Assembly: GCA_014706295.1 (NCBI GenBank)
Contig: JACSVZ010000007.1
Span: 43,972,975-44,036,974, forward strand
Direction of reading: 5' to 3'
DNA from: Lycocorax pyrrhopterus obiensis
Lineage: Eukaryota > Chordata > Aves > Passeriformes > Paradisaeidae
DNA length: 64,000 nucleotides
The position numbers and the translations under genes are program-made. Each line of letters begins with the position of its first letter. Position 1 is the first letter of the stretch. Below are positions 43,701-58,700 of this stretch, piece after piece. Below the pieces are notes generated by a model that searched no databases, was not told the origin of the DNA, and saw nothing but the letters and a program-made list of their open reading frames with translations.

Positions 43701-46700
43701 TGCAGGAGAAGTAGTAAAATAGTGAAAAAAAGTTACAGCAAGCTACCAGTTTCCTGAAAATTTGGGTCTGAGTTTTCCGTATACAAGGACCTGCTTCTCA
43801 AAAGAGGAGGTTTTAAACTCTTTTCATTTTCAGTATTTAGTTCTCTACATAAAAAACAAAGCATCCAAGTGATTTTTTAACAAAACCTTTCTTTCATCTT
43901 TTCCCAATTTTAAAAGCATTTTAGGTCTTTCTTGAGGACTTCCCAACTCTAGAAACACTGCCTAAGAAAACCTAACTCAAAATTTTGGCTGATAAAAGGT
44001 CCTTTCACACAAGCAAAAGGAGAACTATTTCTCACAAAAAAAAATAAAGGCAAAGTAAAGTAGTACCAATTAATGCATGGACAGTTCTTCATAGCATCCC
44101 ATTCTAATACCTACCAATGTCCCTCTGTACCAGCTAAACATCCATAATTCTATTAGAATGATTATCTATACAACACTGACAACAATGCATAGAAGTTCTG
44201 CTGCAAACTTTCATTAAGAAAATAACAAAATGTGAAATATACTTAAAACTAGAATTACCTTGAATTTCTCCATGGAGTCCCGAGAAAAGATTTCACAAGC
44301 AGCATCAATTTCACTTCCTATCATGGAGAGAATGGATTGCTGTTCCATTTCTAAGTGATGCAGCTGATCTTTAAACTGCAGTCTGGCCTCACTCATCTTT
44401 CTCAAATGATCTTCTTCATTGCTGATCTGTTTTTCCTGGAGAGACAGAGGAAAAACAAAACAAAGATAAATTATTGCATTAATAATGTAGCATACGTCAC
44501 TAGCAATATATCTTTCAATCTTATAATCACACTACACACAGTCATGCTAAGTTCAACTCCTTGCCATGGAAAAATAATACCTTCTAATAGCACTTGTAAG
44601 TTCCTTCCTTGATTCTCCTTATTATCCTGTAAATCAGTTATGAAGAAACTGCTACCAAATCCAAACTCAACAATCATAAAGCGTATTTTCAAAGTCAAAA
44701 ATAGATGTTCTATTACAAATCTCATGAGTAGAAAAAGAGCCCAGAGCAAATACTCCCATTATTACCTTCTGCCTGAATCAGTTACAGGCATCTAATCTCT
44801 ATCATCAGAAAAGAGATCCCAGAAGGAAAGTTTTATTGGCAGTCAGTGTGCCCTCAAAGGAAAACTACTCAAAGAATAACTCATAGGAAAGCGAGTGGCA
44901 CTGAGGAAAGCATTTTATGTTATCATCTAATGTCAGAAAGTTGATTAAATACATTACATATGTTTTTAGAATTCAGATTCTCTTCTTTCATATCTGTGAT
45001 AGAGCTGTCATGTAAAACCAAACAAAACTGCTGCTGGATTACATAAAATATTGAATTATGCACCATAATTAATATAGAAAAACCTATCTTGTGAGAATAA
45101 GTGAAATTGAAACACACCTGTCTGCTGCTGAGATCAGGAGTATGCAATGCAGCAAAGGGTAAACACTTTACAGGCACATTCCAATGCGTGCGAGTTGCAC
45201 CAAGAATGGTGAGAAGAGCAAGAATTTCAAAAATTTATTAATTGTGGACCTCCACAATGACAAGGTACAACTGTTTGAAGCACATTTGATGGAAATCTGC
45301 ATATATTGCTCTTATGAGACACCAGCATGGAGTTAGGTAAATGTCTAACACAAGTTCAATGAATGGGATATATACAGAATCATAGAATCATTTATGTTGG
45401 AAAAGGACTCAACGATCTTTAGAGTCCAACTGCAAACTCCACACTGCCAAGTCCACCACTAAACCATATCCCTGAACAACCCATCTACATGTCTTTTGAA
45501 CACCTCCAGGGGTGGCGACTCAACCACTTCCCTGGGCAGCCTGTTCCAACGTGTGAACAAATTTTTCCTAATACCCAATCTAAATCTCCCCTGACACAGC
45601 TTAAGGCTATTTGCTTTTGTCCTACCACTCGCTAATTGGGAGAAGAGACCAACACCCACCTTGCTACCTCCTTTCAGGAGGTTGTATACATATATATGTA
45701 TAGGTGTTACTTCTATTAGTGAAATAGGTGCTTTTAATATAGGTGACCTACAAATGTAAAACACCCACACTTGATAAGTAGTCTGATTTTTTCATTTAAT
45801 TAATACAAAAATACTTGAGTTAGACAGCAGTTATTCCAAACTGAAGTTTTTAAGATGGACAGGTTCCAGTATTTCTGTACTATAAAGATGGGAGCTGAAC
45901 AGTTTTGACCTAGAAAAGTATTCTGAAAGTTGTAAGATTGCATTGTATTTATTTCCAGTATCAGTGTTCTGTTATCTCACTAGTCACTGAATGCAGTCCA
46001 TCACATGTCAAAGTTCATTCCCAAAGACCATGACTAAAATAGAATATGTAAATTTATTTATTTATTATCTGCTTGATTTTCTGAGTGTGCTAACATTCCT
46101 TAACATTCTACATCCAGAGCCTACAGGAGAAACAAAGTCACTAATGAATCAGAAATGCACAGAAGGAAAAGGAAAGAAACCAACCATTTTACCATTATTC
46201 TCTGCTCCTCCATCTTTCATGAAAAAAAAAAAATCCAAGGTAGCTATAATACCTATGCTTCTTTGAATTAGTATTTGCATTAAGAACAGAATAATATTAA
46301 AAGTATAAAAAGCACGGAAAAGAAAAGGAAGTATTTTGTAACACAATAAGCTTCCGCTGCATTGCCACAACTCTATGCCAGTATGAGATTTCTCAAGAGT
46401 TAATATTATTTCCCCCAACCTAACACCCCTTTTGACAAGCCACAAAACCACAACAGCAAATATTCTCTTAAGTTAACCATTAATGCAATCTAGTAGAAGT
46501 CTCCATTTACCTTCAAAAGCTGAGACCACAGGACTGTATGCTTAAAAACTTCTCTGATCTTTTTCAATTTAGAGATGAAAGATGATTTTGGTCTAGAAAC
46601 AGTGTCTTCCCAACATCAGGTAAGGTTGGAGCTAGTTCACAACAGACTACAGAAGCCTATGTATGCCCCCATAAACACATTTTCTTAATAATAGATATTA

Positions 46701-49700
46701 TAGAACTAAAATGTCAACATAGAAAAAACGCATTTTGAATTTTCATTTCAGGTACTTTTTATTAGTCTGACAAGCTGAACTTTTAAACCACTTCCTGATA
46801 GTTTAGCAACCTAAAGAAATGCCAGGTTTAACATTTTTCTATCCCCATACTATCAAAAAAAACCAAAACCCAAAACCCAAAAAATCCTCCACCCCAACAT
46901 TAGTTAGAATTTCTTTTACAATGCTTACATTGCATATCTACTTCAAATTGCCTCTAAATTATTCACAGCTCCACTGCTTCTTGAAGAAAAATATGAAGAA
47001 AACTAGAAGTGGTTGGTCAAACATTTGTTAGTTACCTATATTAGAGATCAGGCAAGCTACAGGATTTATATTTCTAGTCCTAAATAATATTAGCAAATCT
47101 TTGGAGGGCTACCGTTCATAACTCAGCCAAAGTACTTTTGTCTTCTTCCATTTATATAGAAACTCTGTACTATAGTATGAGGGGTATATTCTTTAATATA
47201 TACATACTGGGGTTTTTTAGGTTTACCATCTATTTCTATAATCCATCATTTATTTTAGGTATTATCAGCAGAGAAACAAATCATGGTTAAAATCAGTTAA
47301 TTTTACCTTTTTCTCCAGTTCTTGCTTTACAAATTCACATTTCCGTTTTAGTTTTATATTTTCTTCTTCATTTTGGGTTAATTCTTCTGACAATTTATCA
47401 CACTCAACTTTTATTTTTTCCAGTTGTCGAGACTGAGTCTTGACTATGTTTTTCTCTTCTAAAAGTTCCATCTGATGGTAAAGGGAAAACAGATTACAAA
47501 GTCACTGTACTGGTTATTTTAAAACATATACAAGCTCTAAAGTTTTAAATCAGTGGAACACTATTGCCAAATGATAAATGTAAAAAATTAAATTGAGTTA
47601 TGTTATACTAAGTGCAATCACTTATCTGAACATGGAAAACATGCATCACAGAGTTGTAGAACCATACAGTGTTTAAAAGCAGAAAATAGAAGTCTCAGAT
47701 TCTTAATTTCAACTCTGCTACACTCATCAGCTTACATCATCCTGAGAAGCCTAGTATTTACACAACTTTTCCATTACTGAAATACTTTGGAATCAGAAAG
47801 CCTAAAACTATAATTTAATTTCAGGAACTAATACTAAATTTATATTTGGAGGGAAACAACTGCAAAGATTTAGTACTTTTAAATTCTAGAATCGTGTGGG
47901 TTTAGTGTTACTATTTTGTGCGATTAATGCTACTCATGAAAACACTGCAGAGAGAAATGAAGAAAACAAAAATGAAGAAAAAAAAACTGACTGAAAATGA
48001 AAGAGTTGAGAAATGCTCTACAGTATCTAGAAAATTTTAAAAAAATACAACAAAGAAGCAAATTAACACATGCATTACTCAAAACCAGTTTCATATTAGA
48101 TGAATTGTGGGATGCAGTTAAACACAAAAATATATCTGCAAAGTAAATTTCTCTCTGAGGAAAAGCAAAAATTCTGTTTCCCAATTACTCTATACATATA
48201 ACTTCTATGAGGAAGAAGGGTAAGGAGAGAAGGTTTATAAGTTAATTTAGACACTAAATCTAGACACTAATTTAGACACTAAACCAATTACAAAAACTCT
48301 TCCAAAGGACAATTTTAGAAAGAACTTTGGCATCCACAGTCTACAAAGACTTATGACCAAAGACAAGCCTGCAATGCCCAAAACATTTGCTGTGAATATG
48401 CTTATGAAAATCAACCTTTCAGTTCCTACTAAAGGTAACTGCATTATAATACCTGCAGATGGAGACAATCAAAGAAAAAAAATCCCTCACCTATATTACC
48501 CTTGAGACACAAAAGAGAAAGCTAATACTTATTAATTTCCAGTACAGACAAGGCAGATATAACTATAATTTAATTGATCTTTATTGAACCCGATTTCAAC
48601 ATTTAATAATCTTCTGGAAAAAAAGGATGGCACAATTGGAAAATGTATAGATAACAATTAAAAAAGAAATATACACATATAAACAATTTTATATGTATAG
48701 ATACATATCTCCATATAAACTTAAAGATTAATACTTCAAATACTTCCATACTGTCAGGCATTAGGACATTTTGTACGTCATCATTCTAAGAAAACAAGCA
48801 TGTTTTTAAAGCAAATGAGGGTACGTATTAAAATTACGGGACAGATCCAGAGCTTCTGAGCACACAGCTGAATGGGGACCACTAAGCAAACCACTTGAAT
48901 TCCTATGACTAATGTATCTATAATTTTAAATAACAAATAAGACATCATAGAAGTATTGGTTGGGAATCATTCAGGATGTCCCAGAAGAAACCAAATTAAA
49001 AGTTTAAGTACCACGATCTCCGTAATGAGACAGTCTTCTCCACACTGCTATCTCAAAAGCTTTATGTTCTATTGCACCATACAATATTTTTATGGTACCT
49101 TCCCTACCACCCCAAAAACCCCTTAACTACCTAATAAATTTTCAATCCAGTGCCACACTACAGAAAACCAGGCAAAAGTGAAACAGAAAGTACCATACAG
49201 AGGAGGCAAGAACAACAAAAATCAAAAGTCACTTCTTTTTACAATGCATGCAGCAGTTATTCCTCTAAACGCAGGACTCTGTACCCTTGTTTTCCTGGAA
49301 GTAACTCATAAATGCATCCTCTTTTAAGTTTAAGACTTTGTATCCTGCAAATACATTAAATTTCCCTTTACTCCTCAAGTCTCTCTCAACCGACCTTTAT
49401 TTTTAAAGCTTTAACTATCTTTGGACAGGATATGTATATTCCTTTCCAAAAACAGTTACAAAGGTTGGACGCAGCTGAGGCATAAATAAGGTCAATTATT
49501 ACTGTAACACTAAAAGACAACTGGTTGCTAGACAAAAAAGCTTAGCAGCCTGAAAAAAAAAATAGGTTTAAAAAATCCCAACTTTTTCTGTTGGATTTCC
49601 CTAAACGCTACCCTAACACTAAAATATTTAAAAAAAAAAAAAAAAGGATAAAATGCACGTTAAATTTACCTTAATTTGGAAGAAAAGTATGTCCATAAAA

Positions 49701-52700
49701 TTGAAATCCAAATGCAATGTAATGATGAGTTCAGACAAAAAGTAACCAAATCACCTGCAGGATGACATGTTCTCATCAGATCTTCCTGGCAGATGGATAT
49801 GATTTCCTATTTTGTTTCATTTACAGTCTCTCAATCAAGAGAATCTTGTATACTTTGTATACTTCTAAAAAAGTTGCCTACCCTAATATCTTAGAAAATT
49901 CATCTCTCTCAAACCTTCTGCCCTTAAAAAAAACATACGTAGATTTAGGATTCTGGGAAAGTCATGGAACTGTAAATGAAATAAAGAAGTGAATTTTTTT
50001 AATACTCCATTTAGGTTCAACGATCAGGAACAATAAAAAGGTCCCAACTGTAGGATTTGCCATTTCATAGAAGAACACAGTCACAATCAACTTATTTTTT
50101 TCTTATTAGTATCCAGAATACACTTTCCTTCTCTCCACTTGATATCAAATATACACTCTTAACCTCAATGTCATTACCGAAGAAAAAAACCACATTTGGA
50201 CAGACCAGTTAAATAATGCTATACATACTAAAAATTAAGTCCCCAATGTTAAGCACGGCTGTCAAAATATTTTATTTTAATGATCTTTCTACTAAGAACC
50301 ACCTAGGGGTTTTTTTATTGCCATCTTCACTTAAAAGTTTCTGTCAACTGTCAATTATTAAGTCATGCATGATACATTAAATAACTAAATACTAGTCCCA
50401 ACAGAGATCCCTGAGGGACACCACTCATCATTGCTGTACATTGGGACTCCATCTGGACTCTGAGCTGTTGACCACAACCCTCAGAATGTGACCTTTCAGC
50501 CACTTTCTTATCTAACAGTCCACCCATCAAATCCATCTCTCTCCAATTTAGAGAGAAGGATGTTGTGGAGCACTGTGTCAAACGCTTTACAGAAGCACAG
50601 ATAAATGACATCTGTAGCCCTTCCCTTGTCCCCTGATGTAGTCACTCCATCAGAGAAGGCCACTGGGTTGGTCAGGCAGGACTTGCCATTGGTGAAGCTG
50701 TGCTGGCTGTCCCAAACCGCCTCCCTGTCCTCCATGTGCCTTCTAAAGGGATTTGTTCCATGATCTTCCCAGGAACAGAGATGAGATTGACAGGTCAGTA
50801 GTTGCCACAGTCCTCCTTTCTACCCTTTTAAAAGATGGGTACAATGTTTCCCCCTTCCCAGTCACCTGGCACTTCACCTGATTGCCATATTAAAACATTA
50901 CAGCATCATATATTTCCTTTTATTGTGATCATACACATATCTATTTTACTATTTTTGAATTAAGATTTTGACCTAAAACTGGTACTGTTACATTTTTTAC
51001 CTTGAACTTTAAACTTTTACAATGGCCTGCAATAAAATGTGTGTTAAGTGCTTTAAAGCCCATGCTTTATTACCTTCATCATTCAGTGGCAGGGGCTGTG
51101 TGTGGGGTGTGTGGGAGGAGGGGGGAAGTCTGACAATGGAATTCTTCACAATAAGTACCTTTAGCATTCTAATCTTAGCCTCTGCATCATCTTTTTCTTG
51201 TTTAAGGAGTTTCATGAGTTCTTGAACATTTTGTTCATGTTTGATTTTCACATTTTGTAACTCTGATCTAAGATCTGCCAACTCCTGTTGGTGAATTTCT
51301 CTTTCCATCTTCAGCTGCCTGTTAGCTGAAGTCATCTCTTCATGACTAGATTCCTGCTGTTTCTGGAGGTCTGAGAGGCTCTTAAGTAATTCCTTTTTGG
51401 CTTTCTCCTCTTCTGCTATTCTGTTTGTTAGTTCCACACGTACAGCACTTAAATTTTTTACATCTGCTTGCATTTCTAGGAGTCGTTCTTGGTCTTTTTT
51501 ATGGAACAAGTTAATAGTTGCAAGTTCTGTCTTCAAGTGTTCCTTCTCAGCTTGCATTTGATTTTGTAGAAGGACCTGCTTTTTCAACTCATTCTCCAAT
51601 TTTTTTACAGTACCTTGAACTTCTTCGATCTCTTCTTCAAGAGATCCCTGGTGTGACTCCATTTCATTGAGTTTTACCTCTTTACAGCGGAGGAGTTCTT
51701 CCTGCTGGGCTCTCTTTGTAAGCACATCATTCAGCTCTTTCCGCAGGTTTTCTATTTGGTTTATAGCTGAGAGAAGCTGACTTTTGAGATCATCTTTTTC
51801 TTTGAGGGCCTAGGAAAGAAGGAAAAAATCCATTGTGATCTGAAGTAATTAAAGGTAATCGTTGGAAGGATGGCCTTAGACATTACAAATGTCTATGGAA
51901 CAATTAACATATGTATGTGAAAACACAAAATTTTTACTTGCTATGAACTTAGTTCAAATATATTCAGTGTTTCTTTAAATTTACACACACATCATGTGCA
52001 GTCTCAAACTTGGCCTTGTCCTTAAATTATCTAGCCTTCTAAGTAGGGATAGTTTTGGTTAATTCTCTGCTTCTCACACACTCTCTTTGCTGACTGAGAA
52101 GTGTTTCTTTATTGAGTCCTCCAAATAGCAAGATGGAGAAAATGAGGTAATAGAGTAATGCAGCAGCATACACGGAGGACTGTTGGACACATACACATTA
52201 CCTACAGTCCATTCCATACGCTGACTTATTTGGTTTATTTTCTAAAATACTACATATGAAGTATACCAACTTTAACTTATTTTTGAAATTACGCACAGTA
52301 GATGACTTAATAGCAGTTAAAAGTTTGGTTTTTTGATGCACGTATGCATCAAAGCCAAGAAATAACGACATCATCTCCCAAATAAAAATAAGTCAAATGA
52401 AATAATTCCACTGTTTTCCTAAGGATCTGAAGGGTTTGGGTGTTTTTTCCAACACTGATATATTTCATGTTAAAAATAGCACAGAATCACAGAATGTGTA
52501 AGCTTGAAAGGACTGCAGTGGGTCATCTGGTCCAACCTCCCTGCTCAAATAGAGTTATCCTAAAGCACAGGCACAGGATTGCATCCACACAATTCTTGAA
52601 TATCTCCAGTGAGGGAGACTATGCAACCTGTTTGGGAAATCTGTTCGGATATATCAGATTCTTTAAAGTGACTTCATAACTTTGATACTAAATTTTACTG

Positions 52701-55700
52701 AGCATTTTCACCAATTCCACAAGGAATACACATTTCTTACGGATATAGCAAAATTACTTGAAATAATCCAGAACAAAAAGGCAATTAGGGTTAAAAGTGT
52801 GCAGTTAAAAATAAAACAATTTGCAATTACATCAAGAACAAGCAATGCAAAGCAAAATACAAAAATAATAAATTGAGGGCATGGACTGATGACCATCATG
52901 GGTTTTTTCGGAAAAAACTCTACCCAACAAAAAGACCTTCCTAAACCTATCTTGTAATTCTACTTGAAAGATTTGGCTAAAAAAACCCAAAACCCAAAAA
53001 ACAACCAAAATCAAAACTCCAGTAAAATTTCAAACTAAAACCCATAAGTTACTTGCTTTGAGTATGTTTTCTACATTACATACTTAAAAGAAAATATATT
53101 TCAAAAGACACAAGATGTTAGAAACTCCACTGTCAAACAATATTACGGACAACCACACGGGCAAAACTTTAACCAGATTATCCCAGTAACTCCAAAAGAA
53201 TGAAACCTAAACAATCTCTCTATAGCCCGTCCATTGTCTGCAAATATTTCAAAAATCTCATAATTGCAAGCTATGATTGCAATCCAATTTTGAAAGTTTT
53301 CCATCAACCCTTTGAAGCCCTCTAACAGAAATCAAAGACAACAGACTGCCGTTTCCTCCTTTTCTTTATTATTTTGACAGAATTTTGTCTCAGACATTAA
53401 TTGTCTGTATATTTCAAAGCTAGTTAAATTATATTCATCTAGTTACCTCAAGTTTATACTAAATACTGCAGCTAGATGGACTATATCCCTGTATGTAAAC
53501 TGTTTCCAACTTTATATTGAGAACATGAAATATCGTTTGTACTTTTTTCTCCTTCACAATGACACACAGTTTATTTGATATTGCATATCTTCAAATAAAG
53601 AAACTTTCTTCGCCAGTAACAATTACCTCAAACAATTACCTTACTTGTTGGCAGGATGGTGATGACTTTAAAAGTAAGAACAAATACTGACAGTATTTCT
53701 TAAATGGAGCTTAAGCCAAAGTTTAAGCACCGCATTTAGCACATGAATATATTTATCACATAAAAAGTGGTAAAATCCATGTCAAGGAGTCTTATGTAAC
53801 AAAGAAAATTTCAGTGCAGACAGTGCTATCAAGTGCCTCTACAAAGACCTATGTGTTTACATGAACGGTGACTTCAGAACCTTTTGGGATCTACTGCTTC
53901 TGATTGAAACTCACCTCTACTTTTTGCTTATTTGTCTATTTGATAGACACATATGACTTCAAAATGATTCAGGTATTCTTCCTTTCCTCATAACCGCCAT
54001 TTTCTTAGGCAAGAGGTGACCAGCTTCTTAAATGTTTGCGAATCTTATTCCCCCAGACTAGGGCTAACCAAGATTACTATAGAATGAATTGTTGGAGCAC
54101 GGATAGAGGAAATAATAATAAAAAGTAAGGAATACGATAGGCAATTCAGGAGAGAAACAGCAACCCAAGGAATCACAGTTTAGATTTGCTAGAGTTTATT
54201 AATTTCAACTCAGTAATAACCCCATTGTGACTTCTCCTGTGTTTTGACCATGCTTGTATTCATGTACCAATCTCAGAACAGATTACAGGATCAGAAACAA
54301 CACAGGATTAATAGACATCCCATACTGCATCCCATATAGCCCTTGAAAACCTGAATCTTTGAGCAAGACAAAGCAGAGGATGGAGCCATCTCAAGCCCAT
54401 CAGATTTAGTAACCTAAACTGGATAAAAGCCATGAGAAAACACGTGAAAAGAGAGTATAGCACTATAAAACAAAAGCCATACAATATGATGGACTGCAAC
54501 AGCAGAGCATGTAAGTTAAGATAAAAGCCCACAGCACAGAGTCTACCACTACATTAGCCACTAGAAGAACAAGCAACTTTTTATCCAGCCACTGGAAAAT
54601 ACAGACCCACAGACTCATTGCCAAAAGAATGATGGTTTCTACCATTACGCCAATACAGGATGATAAGCATTAGCATTGATGTGAGTGCTTGTCTTTAAAA
54701 CACTGTCAGCAGCTGAACAAATAAAGGAATTCTTCTTAGTCAAAAACCAAAAAACCCATGTTTTTTCCTGAGAAACTTTAGAGGAGGAAAAAGAGAGGTA
54801 TAAGCGGTCTGCCATACTGAACAAAGACAAATGAAAAATCCAGAATGTTACACAATCAATTTTCAAATTGATTTTTCAAAGAAAAAGTTCTGAAAATTAT
54901 ACAGAAGAGGTCCAGAACTTAAGGTAGAAAGCAGTTTAAGTCACAGTTTGCATAAATAAACTCTTTCTCTTCATTTCTAAAATAAAGGGAAAGGGTAAAA
55001 AAAAAAATCAACCAATCTTACCTGACTATTCTTGTCCACCAGTTCACTGATAGTTTGATTTTGTTTTTCTATCTCACGATCCAGTTTCTTACACTTCAGT
55101 TTCCATTGGCGGACGGTTTCCTGTGCTCTCACCTTCAAATCTTCTCTTTTTTTCTCAGTCTCCAGCCTGAGTGCTTCTGAATGTTTGAATTCAGTGAGAT
55201 ACCGTTCTGCTTCCTTGGTACTCTCTTCAACCTGTTGAGCTAACTCAGCAGACTGGAGTTCAGTTTGTCTACGTCCATTCTCACAAGCCTTGTAGCAATT
55301 CTGTATCTCCTTTAGCTGGTCCAGCATTTTCTCCTGCTGCTTCTCCCTGTTTTCCAGGTCAGATGTTAACACCTGAAATCATCATAACAAAATATGAACA
55401 TTCTCTAAAGATATGCAATATGAAACCTTATCAAACAACATACAGCAACATTAAATCACATTTCGATCTAAAACATGAACAGTGCAAAAGATCTGCTTGA
55501 CTATCAAGGAAAGCCCTGTTAGCCCAGAGAATCTCTGCCTCTGCAATGGTAAAGAATTTCAATGCAAGACATAAAATACATACTACTCAATTCTTTCTGC
55601 ATTTGTTCCTCTTCTGGTTGTTCTTGTTATTTTTCTGTATTGCAAGTTTGAGATCAATCACTGGCCATATATTACACAGTACACAAAGAAATAAAACCAA

Positions 55701-58700
55701 ATAGTAAGATATAAGGAGATTAATGTAAACAGATGAGAGGAAAATGAGAATTGGAAAAGAAACAATGGCATTCACCACAGCCACAGTAAGTTATAGTATA
55801 TGAGCTAGTTGTTGTCCAGTTTTATGCTGGTTGCATTTATGAAAGCAATGTGCTAAATAAAGGTGTATTTGATAGCACTGAACACAAAGAGAATATAGCA
55901 GCTTGGTAAATGTGTCTAGACCAAAGTGCAAAGATGTTTGAAAATGTAGCAGGCATATATAAGCCTTTCAATAATGAATTAAATTGAAAACATACCTTTT
56001 AAAAATAAAAAGTGCTGCATTTCTCAAATTGTATTTCTCTGAACAGTCTCATAAGCAACTCAGGAAAAATAGTGTCCATACACCTTCTGGAAAGACATGC
56101 TCAGAAATCAGTTTTTGAAGATACACTAGCAAAAGTGTATTTTACTAAGATCATCACACAGAAATTCACACTAGTATTCTGCATTTTGGGCCTATTTAGA
56201 CTGCTTTCATACCATTCAGTCTTTTAATTAACAAAAGATGAGTTTGATAGACCAGACCTATAGTCAGTCAAACATATTATCAAGCCTCGGGGGATTGAAA
56301 TACTTTAGAGAAGAGGATTAGATTTCAGAATGACTGAAAAAAATTGCAAACGTAGTCTGAAATAAACAGACTGCAATTCAGAATTGCCAAGGGAAAAGTA
56401 TTTTACCTAGGAAAGAATACGCAACTTTACAGATGGATATAGAATGACTATTTAGACAAAGATCCTTTCACAAGGTTGGGGGAAGGAGGGAGACTTGGGT
56501 TTGTTGATAAGGGCTCTCTCCTTGTCAGTTTGTTAGTTTGTTTGTTTTTTTTTCCCTTCCAAACCAGGCCAGCACCTCCTGGGAGGCAGTAAATTGTACC
56601 AATCTCTTCAGGATAATATTTGCTGTGCTGAAAAGATAATCAAAACAAGCTCACAAGATACAACCAGCAAAATTTTAATCAAAACAAGCTTAATTTCCAA
56701 TGAAAATAGATTATAACACTTCTTCAAAGATAAAGATTTAAATTTTGTATAGCAGAAGTTAAAAATAGCCTAATAAAATACAGTCAGATATTACATTTAC
56801 CGTTCCACAGATTTTCTAAAATGGGTCATCATTTCTTCAGTCATGTGATTACACATGCTATTATCACTTACCATTTCATGTCTTTCTGGAGACACCATAG
56901 AGGATGTCAGACTAAATTGACGTAGTACTCAACTCTGCATCATTAAAAAATAGTTGTTTATATATAATTTCCCTAGAGAACACACTTCATTAACAGAACT
57001 ACAGCCCCAACAAACTTTTTAATGAAATATGAGCCTAAGCTTAAACACAGAAAACAATATTCAATTAACTGTAAACATTCATCTTATCATGTAGAAGTAA
57101 ATCAACCTCCAATTTATCGACTTACAGTATAATAAAAAAAAAGGAACATTTGTTTTAGATATTTACCTTGAAGCGCAACAAATTTATCAACACAAACTAT
57201 TTGCATGAGGAGGAAAATTGGATTTTGACATGGATGTACCAATATAAATGTGACTTTTAATGTTTTCTTTTTACAATACGTGGAAATAAGATAAATCTTA
57301 GCAAAGAGTTTGCATTTTGCTTAGAAAGGTTAAGCCAGCACAGGCCCAACAGTTGAAATCGGGTGGAAAACAGCATCATAGCAAGTCAACATTTCATGCA
57401 GCCAACCCTGTAAAGCAAGAGGATAGAGAAAGTATCTCCACACTCTGTATCTATATCATAACAGGAGTCCCAAATGTACTGATCTGTACTTTTGAATTCC
57501 TAGCTGACGTGTGATAGACGTGTATCTCTGTGTTAACATGGATGCAGTTGTCAACATTCTGTCTGATTTATAAGGGCTTGAACTACTGGTATTTAAAACA
57601 CTAAATAAGTAACTGTTAAGACATTGTTTGAAGATATGCTCTTCAGTTCTGCATTACTGAAGTTTGGACAAGGAGCTCAATGCCACAACCATGCCTGTGC
57701 ATGTATTAACAGGGGTTCCACCCCATACAGCTGTGCCCTAAGCCTTGCAGGCTGCCCTTTCACACCATGATAGAAGAATCTGGCAGAGTGATGCTTTCTT
57801 TAGACCTTACATAATATACCCTAATTTTCCCATTCCTATCTTGGAATTACCCTTCTAGGCAATTATGAACATAAATATTTTAAGGATTTCTATGAGACAA
57901 GAATATAGCAATGTAGAGTATTTGGGAGTTAGTTTTTTGAGTTTTTTGTTTGTTAATATTAATCCAATTTTCTCTTTTTTATTTGTTACTTTAGTTAAGG
58001 TTGAGACAATCTAGGAGAAAGGACAAGCACTGTCAGGAGGTTGCACTCATTAAAAAAACAGAAAAAAATTTACATTCCTTGGACACTTGAGTTTATTTTC
58101 CAAGTAGAAAATTACTAACCACCTGTGGTTCCAAAAAAAAAAATTCTACGCAGATGACAAATGCTGCCTTTATAGATTAAAGACTTCAGATTTCAAGGAG
58201 CATCCATTATCTTTCTTCTGTGGCTCAAGGTCAGTCACACAGAGAACTCAGTGAGGATGTCTGGATGCAACAGAAGTATAACAATATTTTGTGACATATA
58301 TTACAACATTATGGAGGTTCTCCTGACAGAAGTAACCCAGGATATTCAGAACAGTTTGTCGGTAAAATACGTTGTGTATATATACAGCAATTGTTAGCTT
58401 ATTTTGCATTGCCATTACTACAGAAAAAAACTGATTGCACCACATTGTCTCTCCACAATTTTTACACAAGACAAGTCTGGGTCTCAATTTTTCTAACCCA
58501 ATTAGTTTCATTGCTGCATTTTCACAATTCCACTGCTGACAGAATCAAGGGGAAGGCATTAGAATAAATATCACAAGTCATTCACCACCAACATAATATC
58601 AAATACTCTCCTCCTGGCTTTAATATCTGAAGGTTTTTATAAAAGGTTAATACTTCTGTGGAAAAATTAAAAACTGTCATTAAGATTAGCTACTAAATCC

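Larger units (their letters stand above)
47472..51158 (-). other. CEP128 intron between exons C and D (3.7 kb)
   Basis: It contains a CR1 reverse-transcriptase fragment (50360-50890) and a short triplicated motif (48246-48284). The rest is unique-looking AT-rich sequence with no supported gene. Confidence 0.8.

Noticed and set aside
46850..46900. CCAAAA-rich stretches here and at about 52.98 and 63.33 kb, considered as telomere-like repeats
   Set aside because: Irregular A/C low-complexity sequence, not the vertebrate TTAGGG/CCCTAA unit.
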